DNA of 53,624 bases, taken from assembly GCA_002254405.1 (NCBI GenBank), contig NJDH01000001.1:1-53624 (forward strand), given 5' to 3'. A program made the position numbers and the translations under genes. The notes beneath the pieces were generated by a model, which made no database searches, was not told the origin of the DNA, and saw only the letters and a program-made list of their open reading frames with translations. This DNA comes from Candidatus Altarchaeales archaeon ex4484_96. GTDB taxonomy: Archaea > Altiarchaeota > Altiarchaeia > IMC4 > QMZM01. Each line of letters opens with the position of its first letter. The first letter of the stretch is position 1. Positions 24,123 to 31,252 of this stretch are shown here, in pieces.

Positions 24123-25213
24123 TCTTTCATTAATTGGTTTACTAACTCATCGGGTTTAAGTTTCTGCTCTATTTTTTTTATTTTTATGATATCCGCCCTC
24201 GTGGAGGGCTTGCTGGGAACATAACCGCAGGAGCCGGGTTTTAAAAGCATGTATGTTTCTATTATTCTTGCTTTCTCTATTATCTCCTGCTTATCAAAGC
24301 CTGCTAGAGGACGGTATACTGGTAAATTAACTGCTTCATCTATCACCCTCAGATTATATATTGTTTGGGTGGCAGCCTGTCCTATGTTTTCTCCTGTGAT
24401 TATCCCCTGCGCTCCTTCTTTTAATGCGATTTCTTCTGCTATTCGTAGCATCATCCTCTTACATAATACGCAGGTGTATTTACCTGCTTTCTCCTGTATT
24501 TTCATCAATGTTTTATCCCAGGGGATGAGAATTGATTTTATTTCATGTACGCTGTATTTTTCTAGTTTTTTAAGCACCTTAAGGTAATCCTGGCTGCTTC
24601 CATAGTGTAATGCGATTATCTCACATCCTCTTTTCATCATCATCCAGGCTGCTATGGGTGAATCAATTCCCTCGGATATTAATGCTATGAGCTTGCCTTG
24701 GGTTTTATATGGTAAGCCGCCTACTCCGTTGATTATTTTATCGTAGATGTATGCTTTTTTCCCTCTGATTTCAACGTATATTGTGGTATCAGGGTGTTCG
24801 AGGTTCACATGACAGTTTATGTGTTCTAGTATTATGGCGCCTAGTTTCTCCTCTATTTTTTTGCTTTTCAGCGGGTAGTCTTTGCTTCGGCTGACTCGAC
24901 AGGCGAATGCATTTTCTTTTTTTATCACATTTGAGGCGTATTTCAGTACCTCCTGTGTTAGGTTTTTGATTTCTGATTCGGTTTCTTTTACCGGGCTGAG
25001 TGATTTAATGCCATAGATTTTGCTGATGCTTTTAGTGTGTTTTTCTATGTTTTTGGTTTTAACATATATTCTGTGTCTTCCTTTTTTGATTTTGGCTTCT
25101 GGGTTGTTTATTTTTAATCGGATGTTTTCGATTAATTGGTTTTCGAATTTGTTTTTCACGTATTCGCTTTTCAGGTATATCTCTGAGTATCTTATGAGGA
25201 TTGTGTCATACAT
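24107..25213 (-). CDS. thiI: tRNA 4-thiouridine synthetase ThiI, without rhodanese domain
   Basis: 368 residues. ThiI adenylates tRNA U8 and inserts sulfur. An N-terminal ferredoxin-like plus THUMP region (about 1-165) precedes the PP-loop domain with ALISEGIDSPIAAWMMMKRG (about 178) and CVLCKRMMLRIAEEIA, ending with a GSCGYVPSKPSTRAD segment. The bacterial C-terminal rhodanese domain is absent, as in many archaea, so the sulfur carrier must be another protein or sulfide. The coding strand is A-rich and encodes many Lys and Ile. Confidence 0.94.
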   Translation of the reverse strand: MYDTILIRYSEIYLKSEYVKNKFENQLIENIRLKINNPEAKIKKGRHRIYVKTKNIEKHTKSISKIYGIKSLSPVKETESEIKNLTQEVLKYASNVIKKENAFACRVSRSKDYPLKSKKIEEKLGAIILEHINCHVNLEHPDTTIYVEIRGKKAYIYDKIINGVGGLPYKTQGKLIALISEGIDSPIAAWMMMKRGCEIIALHYGSSQDYLKVLKKLEKYSVHEIKSILIPWDKTLMKIQEKAGKYTCVLCKRMMLRIAEEIALKEGAQGIITGENIGQAATQTIYNLRVIDEAVNLPVYRPLAGFDKQEIIEKARIIETYMLLKPGSCGYVPSKPSTRADIIKIKKIEQKLKPDELVNQLMKECEIK

Positions 25214-25257
25214 TTTTATTTCTGTTAGTTGTTAATATTATTTAACGCAGGAAAAAA

Positions 25258-25974
25258 ATGGTTACTGTATTAAATATTGGGGATTTGTTTAAGGGGGTGG
25301 GTTGGGCTTTGAGGGATTTGTTTATGTTGTTGAATCCCTTTAGGTGGGATGATTTTTTCCTTGATATGAGGCTTCAGGAGCCTAAAATTAATCCTTTGTC
25401 TTTGTGGGCTCTTTTATCTGTTTTTTCTGTTATGGTTTTGCCTAGTATTTTCAGGGAGCAGTTTATGTTGGTGAATGCTGTGATATTGTTTATTTTGGTT
25501 TTTACTTTGTGGCTTGGGAATTATATCATGGATTTTTTTTTGTTGTCGGGTTATTTCACTTATATTGGTTATTTTGTTTCCGGGATCTATGGGACCATGG
25601 ATTCTATGACCGCTACTAAGGTGGGTTTTCTTTATTTTTTTATTGGGGTGTTTTTTGTGTGCTTGATTTCTTATGCGCTTGTTTTGTTGAATAGGCAGAA
25701 TCTTAGGTGGGCGGAGAGTTTTCCTTTAGCGGTTTATTCTGCGATACCTGGTTTGTTGGGTGGGATTTTTGTGGCTTACGCTGAGACTATTGTGTTGAGT
25801 TTTTTGTTTATCGCGTATAGTATTATCTTGTTTTATGTTGGTGTTAAGACCCGTTTGGGGTTTGATAGGGCGTTTTCTACTTTGGTTGTTAGTGTTTTTC
25901 TTAGTGGGGGGCTTAGCATGGTTTTGCTGAGGGTTTTGGCTCTCTTGTTGGGTGTTCCTGAGTGGGCGTTTTAG
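25258..25974 (+). CDS. Yip1-like integral membrane protein
   Basis: 238 residues, five or six hydrophobic helices after a soluble N-terminus containing ALRDLFMLLNPFRWDDFF, which resembles the start of archaeal Yip1 domain proteins. Segments lie at about 50-68, 72-92, 100-125, 128-145 and 160-230. No catalytic motif. The family is widespread and poorly understood in archaea. The coding strand is very rich in T and G, partly from the hydrophobic residue content. A T9 run follows at 26029-26037 and may end its transcript. Confidence 0.7.
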   Translation: MVTVLNIGDLFKGVGWALRDLFMLLNPFRWDDFFLDMRLQEPKINPLSLWALLSVFSVMVLPSIFREQFMLVNAVILFILVFTLWLGNYIMDFFLLSGYFTYIGYFVSGIYGTMDSMTATKVGFLYFFIGVFFVCLISYALVLLNRQNLRWAESFPLAVYSAIPGLLGGIFVAYAETIVLSFLFIAYSIILFYVGVKTRLGFDRAFSTLVVSVFLSGGLSMVLLRVLALLLGVPEWAF

Positions 25975-26043
25975 ATGGATGAGATTAGGGTTCGCTTCAG
26001 GTTTTAGGTTAAGTTTGAGCAAATAGATTTTTTTTTATTTTAA

Positions 26044-26112
26044 TAAGACCTATCGAGCTAAGCGATGATAGGTCATGTTTTGATCAAACTTTTGTTAAAA
26101 GTTTGCGGGGGA
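26044..26112. repeat. 69-bp direct repeat, distal copy (contains tRNA-Leu 3' terminal bases)
   Basis: Matches 26633-26701 in 66 of 69 positions, the three differences lying together in a hairpin loop. Each copy holds two hairpins: GACCTATC...GATAGGTC and CAAACTTTT-GTT-AAAAGTTTG. It ends in GCGGGGGA, which in the second copy is the 3' end of the minus-strand tRNA-Leu gene. Spacing is 589 bp. This looks like the distal attachment copy left by an integration at the tRNA 3' end, or a tandem duplication. Confidence 0.8.
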
Positions 26113-26113
26113 T

Positions 26114-26190
26114 GGTGGTTTCCACCTAAACCGCGGAGGGGGACACCCCCTCCCCAGTTTCAAGGTCTTCCTGACCCTCACCCGATTTAA
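26114..26190. other. GC-rich multi-hairpin segment, unknown
   Basis: Three hairpins lie in succession: GGTGG-TTT-CCACC (26114-26126), GGAGGGGG-ACA-CCCCCTCC (26135-26153) and GGTC-TTCCT-GACC (about 26164-26176). The G/C content is far above the flanks. It follows the distal 69-bp repeat directly. It could encode a small structured RNA or be part of a mobile element's end. No gene is visible, and the region continues AT-rich to the HNH remnant at 26231. Confidence 0.4.
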
Positions 26191-26230
26191 ATATGTTTAT
26201 ATCTAAGCAGTTATAATCTTCTCTTATTAA

Positions 26231-26619
26231 AAGGTTAGAATATTTGATGATTTCTTGGATTGGAGTGGTGGGAAAAAACGTAGAAAACCAATTCCGAGAA
26301 GTATTAAATCGGAGGTTTTAAAGCGCCAGCATTATAAATGTAAGAATTGCAAGAAGGAACTTCCTGCAAGAAAACACTTTCACCATAAAAACGAAGATCC
26401 ATCAGATAATCGGTTGAGTAATATAATTGCTTGTGTCCAAACTGCCATAGCGACCATCATCATAAGGAGCAGGTGAAAAAACATCAAGAAAAAGAGAAAA
26501 AGAAAGATGAACAAAATCTGTTTGATATAGGAATATCTTCTTTTGGATTAGAAGCTAATAGAACAAATAAAAAAGGGAAAAAAAGAAAAAGGATATGTTT
26601 GATTTTTAATAGGGAGTAG
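26231..26619 (+). pseudogene. HNH endonuclease, frameshifted
   Basis: Two overlapping reading frames together make one HNH nuclease. The first contains YKCKNCKKELPARKHFHHKN and DNRLSNIIA, the second continues CPNCHSDHHHKEQVKKHQEK and ends at 26619. The CxxC...HH...N...CxxCH layout is a standard zinc-stabilised HNH fold. The join needs one extra T near 26432 (GCTTG read as GCTTTG). The only start codon I can find is a TTG at 26255, so even the 5' end is doubtful. It sits between the two 69-bp repeats and probably belongs to that segment. A sequencing error rather than a true mutation cannot be excluded. Confidence 0.72.
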
Positions 26620-26632
26620 TTATCTAGTCCGT

Positions 26633-26701
26633 TAAGACCTATCGAGCATTGCGATGATAGGTCATGTTTTGATCAAACTTTTGTTAAAAGTTTGCGGGGG
26701 A
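26633..26701. repeat. 69-bp direct repeat, proximal copy overlapping tRNA-Leu 3' end
   Basis: Second copy of the repeat at 26044-26112. Its last nine bases (TGCGGGGGA, 26693-26701) are the discriminator, acceptor 3' strand and first T-stem-side base of the tRNA-Leu gene. The two hairpins lie immediately downstream of the tRNA in transcription direction, so they may act in tRNA 3' processing or termination, or form the integrase site. Confidence 0.8.
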
Positions 26702-26775
26702 CGAGGTTCGAACTCGCGTAGGCCTGCGCCACTAGGTCCTAAGCCTAGCCCCTTTGACCACTCGGGCACCCCCGC
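26693..26775 (-). tRNA. tRNA-Leu (anticodon UAG)
   Basis: Read on the minus strand: acceptor GCGGGGG (26775-26769) pairs with CCCCCGC (26700-26694), discriminator A at 26693, U8-G9, D-arm CCC...GGG, anticodon stem CTAGG/CCTAG with loop CTTAGGA (anticodon TAG), a long variable arm with GGC-GCAG-GCC, and T-arm GCGAG-TTCGAAC-CTCGT. The long variable arm and UAG anticodon identify leucine. No intron and no encoded CCA. Total 83 nt. The downstream side is occupied by the 69-bp repeat. Confidence 0.95.
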
Positions 26776-26834
26776 ATAATGGAGTTTCGGATGAGATTAT
26801 ATTGGATTCAGGATAAAATAATAGCCTAAAGCCC

Positions 26835-26880
26835 ACGGGGGATGAGGTTCGAGCACCAGAATTTGCGGGGGACGAGGTCG
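26835..26880 (-). repeat. Two partial copies of the tRNA-Leu 3' end
   Basis: Upstream of the intact tRNA, CGGGGGATGAGGTTCGA (about 26835-26851) matches the tRNA 3' region CGGGGGACGAGGTTCGA in 16 of 17 bases. TTTGCGGGGGACGAGGT (26862-26878) matches the tRNA 3' end and its flank exactly over 17 bases. Neither has a D-arm or anticodon arm, so they are fragments, in the same orientation as the gene. They read as scars of earlier integrations or unequal recombination. Confidence 0.65.
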
Positions 26881-27108
26881 GAAAAACGAGTTATGGAGAG
26901 CTTAATTTTTGAACCTGGGTTCAATGACCAAAGGAGAACTCCAGCAAGAAGTTGAAATAGGGTTTTTAGCCTGTTTCCGGAACATCTGTAGTTATATGGT
27001 ACTGGAAACATAAAAATCCTGTGAACGGGATACTGCAACGCATTAACTCGGTTTCTAGCGGCTCTGCTCCCAAGGAGAATTAAACACTATGCTTGGTTCT
27101 CAATGGCT
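26881..27108. other. Non-coding or decayed segment, nothing recognised
   Basis: About 230 bases without a credible gene. Short open stretches exist on both strands, but none has a start site or a recognisable protein motif. GTTTCC...GGAAAC (about 26972 and 27002) could form a loose stem. The segment may be the remains of an inserted element, but I cannot identify which. Confidence 0.3.
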
Positions 27109-27357
27109 TTATTGTTTGTTCTTGTGATAAAGTTCAAGAAATATTATTTTCTCTTCTTTTTTCAGGTACATGTAGGATAACCTATACGATGAAACATACA
27201 GTTCACGGGTGTTTTTTCTAGTGTATCGCATGGGTTTGCCGGTCTCGGGTTTTTTAATGATTTTTGTGATTTGTTTCTTCACCTGATCCTTCAGTCTGCT
27301 ATCTTTTATTTTCCTGATGCTGCGCTCAAAGCGGGAGTCAAAAGCGACAATCACCAT
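27109..27357 (-). CDS. RelE/ParE-superfamily toxin
   Basis: 82 residues with the compact RelE-like pattern: IVAFDSRFERSIRKIKDSRL, IIKKPETGKPMRYTRKNTRE, LYVSSYRLSYMYLKKEEKII and FLELYHKNKQ at the end. Toxins of this type cleave mRNA on the ribosome or, in ParE, act on gyrase. The lysine/arginine-rich core fits an mRNA interferase better. Its start overlaps the antitoxin gene by seven bases, the standard arrangement with antitoxin first. Activity is inferred. Confidence 0.88.
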   Translation of the reverse strand: MVIVAFDSRFERSIRKIKDSRLKDQVKKQITKIIKKPETGKPMRYTRKNTRELYVSSYRLSYMYLKKEEKIIFLELYHKNKQ

Positions 27358-27632
27358 TCTTCGAGTTCAGCCAAGAACTCCCCGCCGTCCATCTCCCTGA
27401 ATCTTCCTTTCTCATAGCGTTCAAGTGCTTGAATGGTCTTCTTTGCGAAATCCAGATCCTCCAGGAAGTTCCCACCCACCTCCTTAACCGGCTTAAGTAT
27501 GAGTTGATGGTCTCTTTTTATGATCAAAAATTTATCCCCAACAGAGAAATCCTTGCGCATATCCAGGGGTATGACAACCTGTCCTTTAGAGCTCATTTTT
27601 GTAACATCAACATTAACCACATCTATCACCAT
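27351..27632 (-). CDS. AbrB/SpoVT-type antitoxin
   Basis: 93 residues. An N-terminal swapped-hairpin AbrB domain (VTKMSSKGQVVIPLDMRKDF, then FSVGDKFLIIKRDHQLILKP) binds DNA. The C-terminal part (EDLDFAKKTIQALERYEKGR to ELEEW) is acidic and would wrap the toxin. Antitoxins of this kind repress their own operon. It directly precedes the RelE-like toxin. The Met at residue 13 is an alternative start. Location beside the tRNA-Leu accretion zone suggests horizontal arrival. Confidence 0.88.
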   Translation of the reverse strand: MVIDVVNVDVTKMSSKGQVVIPLDMRKDFSVGDKFLIIKRDHQLILKPVKEVGGNFLEDLDFAKKTIQALERYEKGRFREMDGGEFLAELEEW

Positions 27633-27748
27633 AATAAGATTAGTCTTACAGGTTAATAAATCGATGTAACTACTCTAAATCAAAGACCCTATATTTATTG
27701 ATGTTCTACTGCCATGGGTTTAAATGAGGGATATAAAATGATTAGGAT

Positions 27749-28114
27749 ATGAAAAAGAAAACCACCGCATATATTATCGGGTTTTTTTTGTTGGCTTGTA
27801 TCACCGGCATTGTATTGTTGATGCAGCCGAAAAACTGCGTTGAAGAAAAAATTGTTTTAGAGGGGAGATTAGAGATAGCATACGATAAATATCCGATTAC
27901 TGTTTTATCCACCAAAGAAAAAAATATTTGGTTGTATGAACCCCCAAATAAATTCGATGAATACCTTAATAAAACAGTAAGAATCAAGGGCATCCTATCA
28001 CCAGCCCACTCTGAAGATATGAGATGCAAGATCTGCTTCAGGGAGTGTCCCACATGCCAGTGCCCGCTTAATGAGCCGCTCCTATATGATGTTGAGATAC
28101 TTGAGGTATTTTAA
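27749..28114 (+). CDS. Putative membrane-anchored OB-fold-like small protein
   Basis: 121 residues. The N-terminus MKKKTTAYIIGFFLLACITG is a membrane anchor, and LLAC resembles a lipobox with Cys17. The exported part alternates beta-like stretches (KIVLEGRLEIAYDKYPITVL, NKTVRIKGILSPAHS, LLYDVEILEVF), suggesting an OB fold. A cysteine cluster, CKICFRECPTCQCP (about residues 94-107), may bind metal or form disulfides. Not recognised by name. It precedes the broken cation exchanger by 24 bases, and both may have formed an operon. Confidence 0.65.
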   Translation: MKKKTTAYIIGFFLLACITGIVLLMQPKNCVEEKIVLEGRLEIAYDKYPITVLSTKEKNIWLYEPPNKFDEYLNKTVRIKGILSPAHSEDMRCKICFRECPTCQCPLNEPLLYDVEILEVF

Positions 28115-28138
28115 CCTGAGGAGGTAATCATTTATTGT

Positions 28139-29128
28139 ATGGTTGACGGGGGTTTATTTGTTGATGTATTACTGGGGTTGAGCTCTCTTGCTGTGCTTGT
28201 TGTGAGCGCCCGCTATGCTGTTGAGCGCATACACAGCCTGCTGGTGCACTACGGCATCTCGGATACCTCGGGGGTTTGGTGGTTTTCTCTATGGCCACAA
28301 GCCTGCCAGAGATATTCTCGCACCTGGCGGCCTCAATTGGTATATTATCCGGGAGCCTTGACTATGAGGTAGCATCAGCTACAGTGCTCGGAGCAAACAT
28401 AAGCTCGGATGTCATCCAGCAGACGCTGATACTGGGGTTGGTGGTTTTTTTCATGGGAAAGCTAAGATTCAAAAAGGATTTCCTCAAAACAGGATATCTG
28501 CCGATGATAACAACCACATTAATGTGTATTGTTTGGGATACGACGGCATCTACTCGCGCCTGGATGGTCTCATATTGTTCGGGTCTTTCATCGCATACAT
28601 GATATACCTCTATCGGAGAGAAGACCACCACATGAAACAAGACATGCAGGTGTTGGATAAAAGCGTGAACGTAAAAGCAGATTCTCTGATAGCATTAACC
28701 TGCTTTATTTTGATGTTGGGTAGCGCTCATTTTCTGCTTAAAACAGCCCAGGATGTTGTGGTTTTAACGGGATTAGGCGGCTCATTGATTGGTGTAATCG
28801 GCCTGGGAGTGGCCTCAGCATCCCCTGAGTTTTTTACCGCAGTATTTGGTTTAAAACAGCATAGTGAGGGAATATCGCTTGGGACTTTAATCGGGAGCAA
28901 CATAACCAATCCATTGGTGGCCATGGGCGGGGGGGCTTTGATTTCAACCTACTGGGTTCCAAGGCCGTTAATATACTGGGATCTGCCGATGGAAACAATA
29001 ACGGCGGCGCTGCTTTAGTTTACCTGATTAAATCCAGGGGCCGGCTTGGAAGATACGGCGCCATCTACCTGATGGGGTTATATTTCATATACCTGGGGAT
29101 TAGGTTCACTTATTTTTCCCTGGATTAG
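28139..29128 (+). pseudogene. Sodium/calcium exchanger (CaCA) family protein, three frameshifts
   Basis: Four frame segments together give one CaCA antiporter: start MVDGGLFVDVLLGLSSLAVL to HYGISDT, then GGLVVFSMATSLPEIF through LMCI, then LGYDGIYSRLDGL through the second alpha repeat (SASPEFFTAV, LGTLIGSNITNPLVA) to AALL, then VYLIKSRGRLGRYGAIYLMG to the stop at 29126-29128. Each join needs one extra base in a run: G near 28270, T near 28530, T near 29016. The protein would be about 330 residues and normal otherwise. An intact paralogue is at 50830-51780. Either recent decay or homopolymer errors in the assembly. Confidence 0.85.
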
Positions 29129-29660
29129 TTGTTTTTTTCCTGGATTTAGATGGTTTCTTTTTTTTGCGCAGATACTTTTTTTTGCCCTCGAGATCAAAAA
29201 AATAATCAGCTGCATCAATCAGATGAGAGGAAGCGCTCTTGCGGAAGGCCATCACCTCCACCCGGCAGCCCTGGCCGTTGAGGTATCTGACCAGGTCCGT
29301 GAAATCCCCGTCCCCGGATACCAGAACAACAGTATCAAGCTTGGGGGCCATTCTTATGGCGTCCATCGCCAGGCCGACATCCCAGTCTCCTTTCTTATGG
29401 CCGCCTGCGAAAACCTGCAGGTCCTTGCTTCGCACATCAAAACCCATGTTTTCAAGAGCCTCAAAGAAGCTGCCCTCCTCCTCTCCGATGTCGGCTTTGA
29501 TGACGTAGGCGAAGGCCCGGATAAGGTTTCTTCCTTGGACGGCGTCGTTTAATATAATCCTGAAGTCTACTTTGCTGTTGTATAGGTTTATCGCGCTGTA
29601 GTACATGTTTTGTATGTCAACGAAAACCCCCACGCGCTGGTTAACGTGAAATCCTTTCAT
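29106..29660 (-). CDS. NYN domain (LabA/DUF88-like) putative ribonuclease
   Basis: 184 residues of the PIN-like NYN family. Conserved acidic positions of the nuclease fold are visible in VGVFVDIQNMYYSA, KKGDWDVGLAMDAI and VVLVSGDGDFTDLVRYLNG, consistent with metal-dependent RNA cleavage. The C-terminus is a Lys/Arg-rich tail (from about residue 155) likely to bind nucleic acid. Its 3' end overlaps the tail of the broken exchanger by 23 bases, convergently. Divergent from otsA. The target RNA is unknown. Confidence 0.87.
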   Translation of the reverse strand: MKGFHVNQRVGVFVDIQNMYYSAINLYNSKVDFRIILNDAVQGRNLIRAFAYVIKADIGEEEGSFFEALENMGFDVRSKDLQVFAGGHKKGDWDVGLAMDAIRMAPKLDTVVLVSGDGDFTDLVRYLNGQGCRVEVMAFRKSASSHLIDAADYFFDLEGKKKYLRKKKKPSKSRKKTTNPGKNK

Positions 29661-29753
29661 ATGAATGTATTAGAGCAGGCAGGTAATAAACACGGGTGTT
29701 TTATTCACTGTATCTGATATATTATAGTGGTGTTTTGCTGCACTAGATAACAT

Positions 29754-31241
29754 ATGTTTTTTTTGTCTAGTATTATGAGTTTGAAGACTATGAAGTCCCC
29801 TGAATCCGGGGACAGGCTGATTATTGTATCCAACCGGGAGCCCTGCATACATGAGAGAAACAAAAGAAACAAGTATAGTATTCCAACCGGGGGTTTGGTT
29901 TCTGCATTAAACCCGGTAATGAGCTCATGCCATGGTTTATGGGTTGCATGGGGGTCCGGTAGGGGGGACTTTAAGGTAGTGGATGAGGAAAACAGGATAG
30001 GGGTGCCCCCTGAAGACCCGGCTTATGTGTTGAAGAGGGTGCAGCTTGGTAAAGAGGAGGTTGAGGGGTTCTATCACGGGTTCTCAAACAGCATAATGTG
30101 GCCTATATGTCATTCCTTCATAAGCAAGGTTGAGTTTAAACCAGAGTATTGGAACCAGTACCAGAGGGTTAATCAGAAATTCTCTCAGGCGGTTAATTCC
30201 GAGATTGTTGACCTCAAAAGAGATTATATCTGGGTTCACGACTATCATCTGAGCCTTGTTCCAGGATATATCAGGGAGAAAAACAGTGAAGCAAGAATAT
30301 CTTTTTTCTGGCATGTTCCCTGGCCGCCTTGGGAGATGTTCGGTCGGCTTCCCTGGAGAAGAGATATACTCAAAGGCTTGTTAAACTGTGATCTCATCGG
30401 GTTCCAGACCGAATCCCATCTCAGAAACTTTCTTGACTCAGTCAGGCGGGGCACTAACGCCTACGTGGATGAGAAAAAAAGGTTTATCAGGGTGAACGAC
30501 AGGGAGATACACGTGGATGATTTCCCTATTGGGATAGATTTTGATAAATTCAACTGCTTTCACAGGAACGAAAAAAAAATAAACGCCTCAGATGATTTGA
30601 TGGATGAATTCAATGGGTTGAAAATTATCTTGGGCGTGGACAGGTTAGACTACACCAAGGGCATATTACATCGTCTGGAAGCCTATCAGAGGTTTCTGGA
30701 GAAGTATCCGATATATCAGGGGGGGGTGATTTTTCTGCAGATAATGAATCCAAGCAGATGGAGGGTGAACGAGTACCAGAAGATGAAGAAAAGCGTAGAG
30801 GCGGCTGTTGGCAGGATAAACGGCAAGTTCAGTAGAGTCGATTGGACTCCGATAAAATATTTCTACCGGAAATTCAGCCAAGAGCAGTTGATGTATTATT
30901 ATCACATATCCGATGTTGCTTTGATAACTCCCTTAATCGATGGTATGAATCTTGTTGCTAAGGAGTTTCTGGCAACAAACAAGGACAAGGGGATGCTTGT
31001 TTTAAGCGAGTTTGCTGGAGCAGCAGGTCAGCTTAATAAATCGATATTGGTTAATCCATATGATTGTGAGGGGATGGCTGATTCAATAAAGCAGGCGCTG
31101 GAGATGCCCGAGAAAGAGAAGAGAATCAGGTGTCATCACATGAAGAACATTATCGAGGATATGGATATCGTATGGTGGCTTGATAATTTTTTCGGTTCCT
31201 GGGCTCGGGTATATGATGCTGAATCCATGGATTTCGGTTAA
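29754..31241 (+). CDS. otsA: Trehalose-6-phosphate synthase (GT20)
   Basis: Up to 495 residues. OtsA joins a nucleotide-activated glucose and glucose-6-phosphate to trehalose-6-phosphate. Landmarks: RLIIVSNREPCIHE, TGGLVSALNPVM, YIWVHDYHLSLVPGYIR, FFWHVPWPPWEMFGRLPWR, the nucleotide-sugar site ILGVDRLDYTKGILHRLEAY and the C-terminal SEFAGAAGQL. The first ATG is at 29754, but ATGs at 29775 or 29790 (MKSPESGDRL) fit the family N-terminus better. otsB follows after 11 bases. Confidence 0.95.
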   Translation: MFFLSSIMSLKTMKSPESGDRLIIVSNREPCIHERNKRNKYSIPTGGLVSALNPVMSSCHGLWVAWGSGRGDFKVVDEENRIGVPPEDPAYVLKRVQLGKEEVEGFYHGFSNSIMWPICHSFISKVEFKPEYWNQYQRVNQKFSQAVNSEIVDLKRDYIWVHDYHLSLVPGYIREKNSEARISFFWHVPWPPWEMFGRLPWRRDILKGLLNCDLIGFQTESHLRNFLDSVRRGTNAYVDEKKRFIRVNDREIHVDDFPIGIDFDKFNCFHRNEKKINASDDLMDEFNGLKIILGVDRLDYTKGILHRLEAYQRFLEKYPIYQGGVIFLQIMNPSRWRVNEYQKMKKSVEAAVGRINGKFSRVDWTPIKYFYRKFSQEQLMYYYHISDVALITPLIDGMNLVAKEFLATNKDKGMLVLSEFAGAAGQLNKSILVNPYDCEGMADSIKQALEMPEKEKRIRCHHMKNIIEDMDIVWWLDNFFGSWARVYDAESMDFG

Positions 31242-31252
31242 CAGTGATATAA

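Noticed and set aside
26425..26445. Programmed frameshift in the HNH gene
   Set aside because: No slippery heptamer or downstream stem is evident, and the neighbouring exchanger shows three similar single-base losses, so decay or sequencing error is simpler.
26044..26701. Terminal inverted repeats of an insertion sequence
   Set aside because: The two copies are direct, not inverted, and no transposase lies between them.
26826..27038. Minus-strand 70-residue frame after the tRNA fragments
   Set aside because: It translates the tRNA scraps and has no ribosome site or family pattern.
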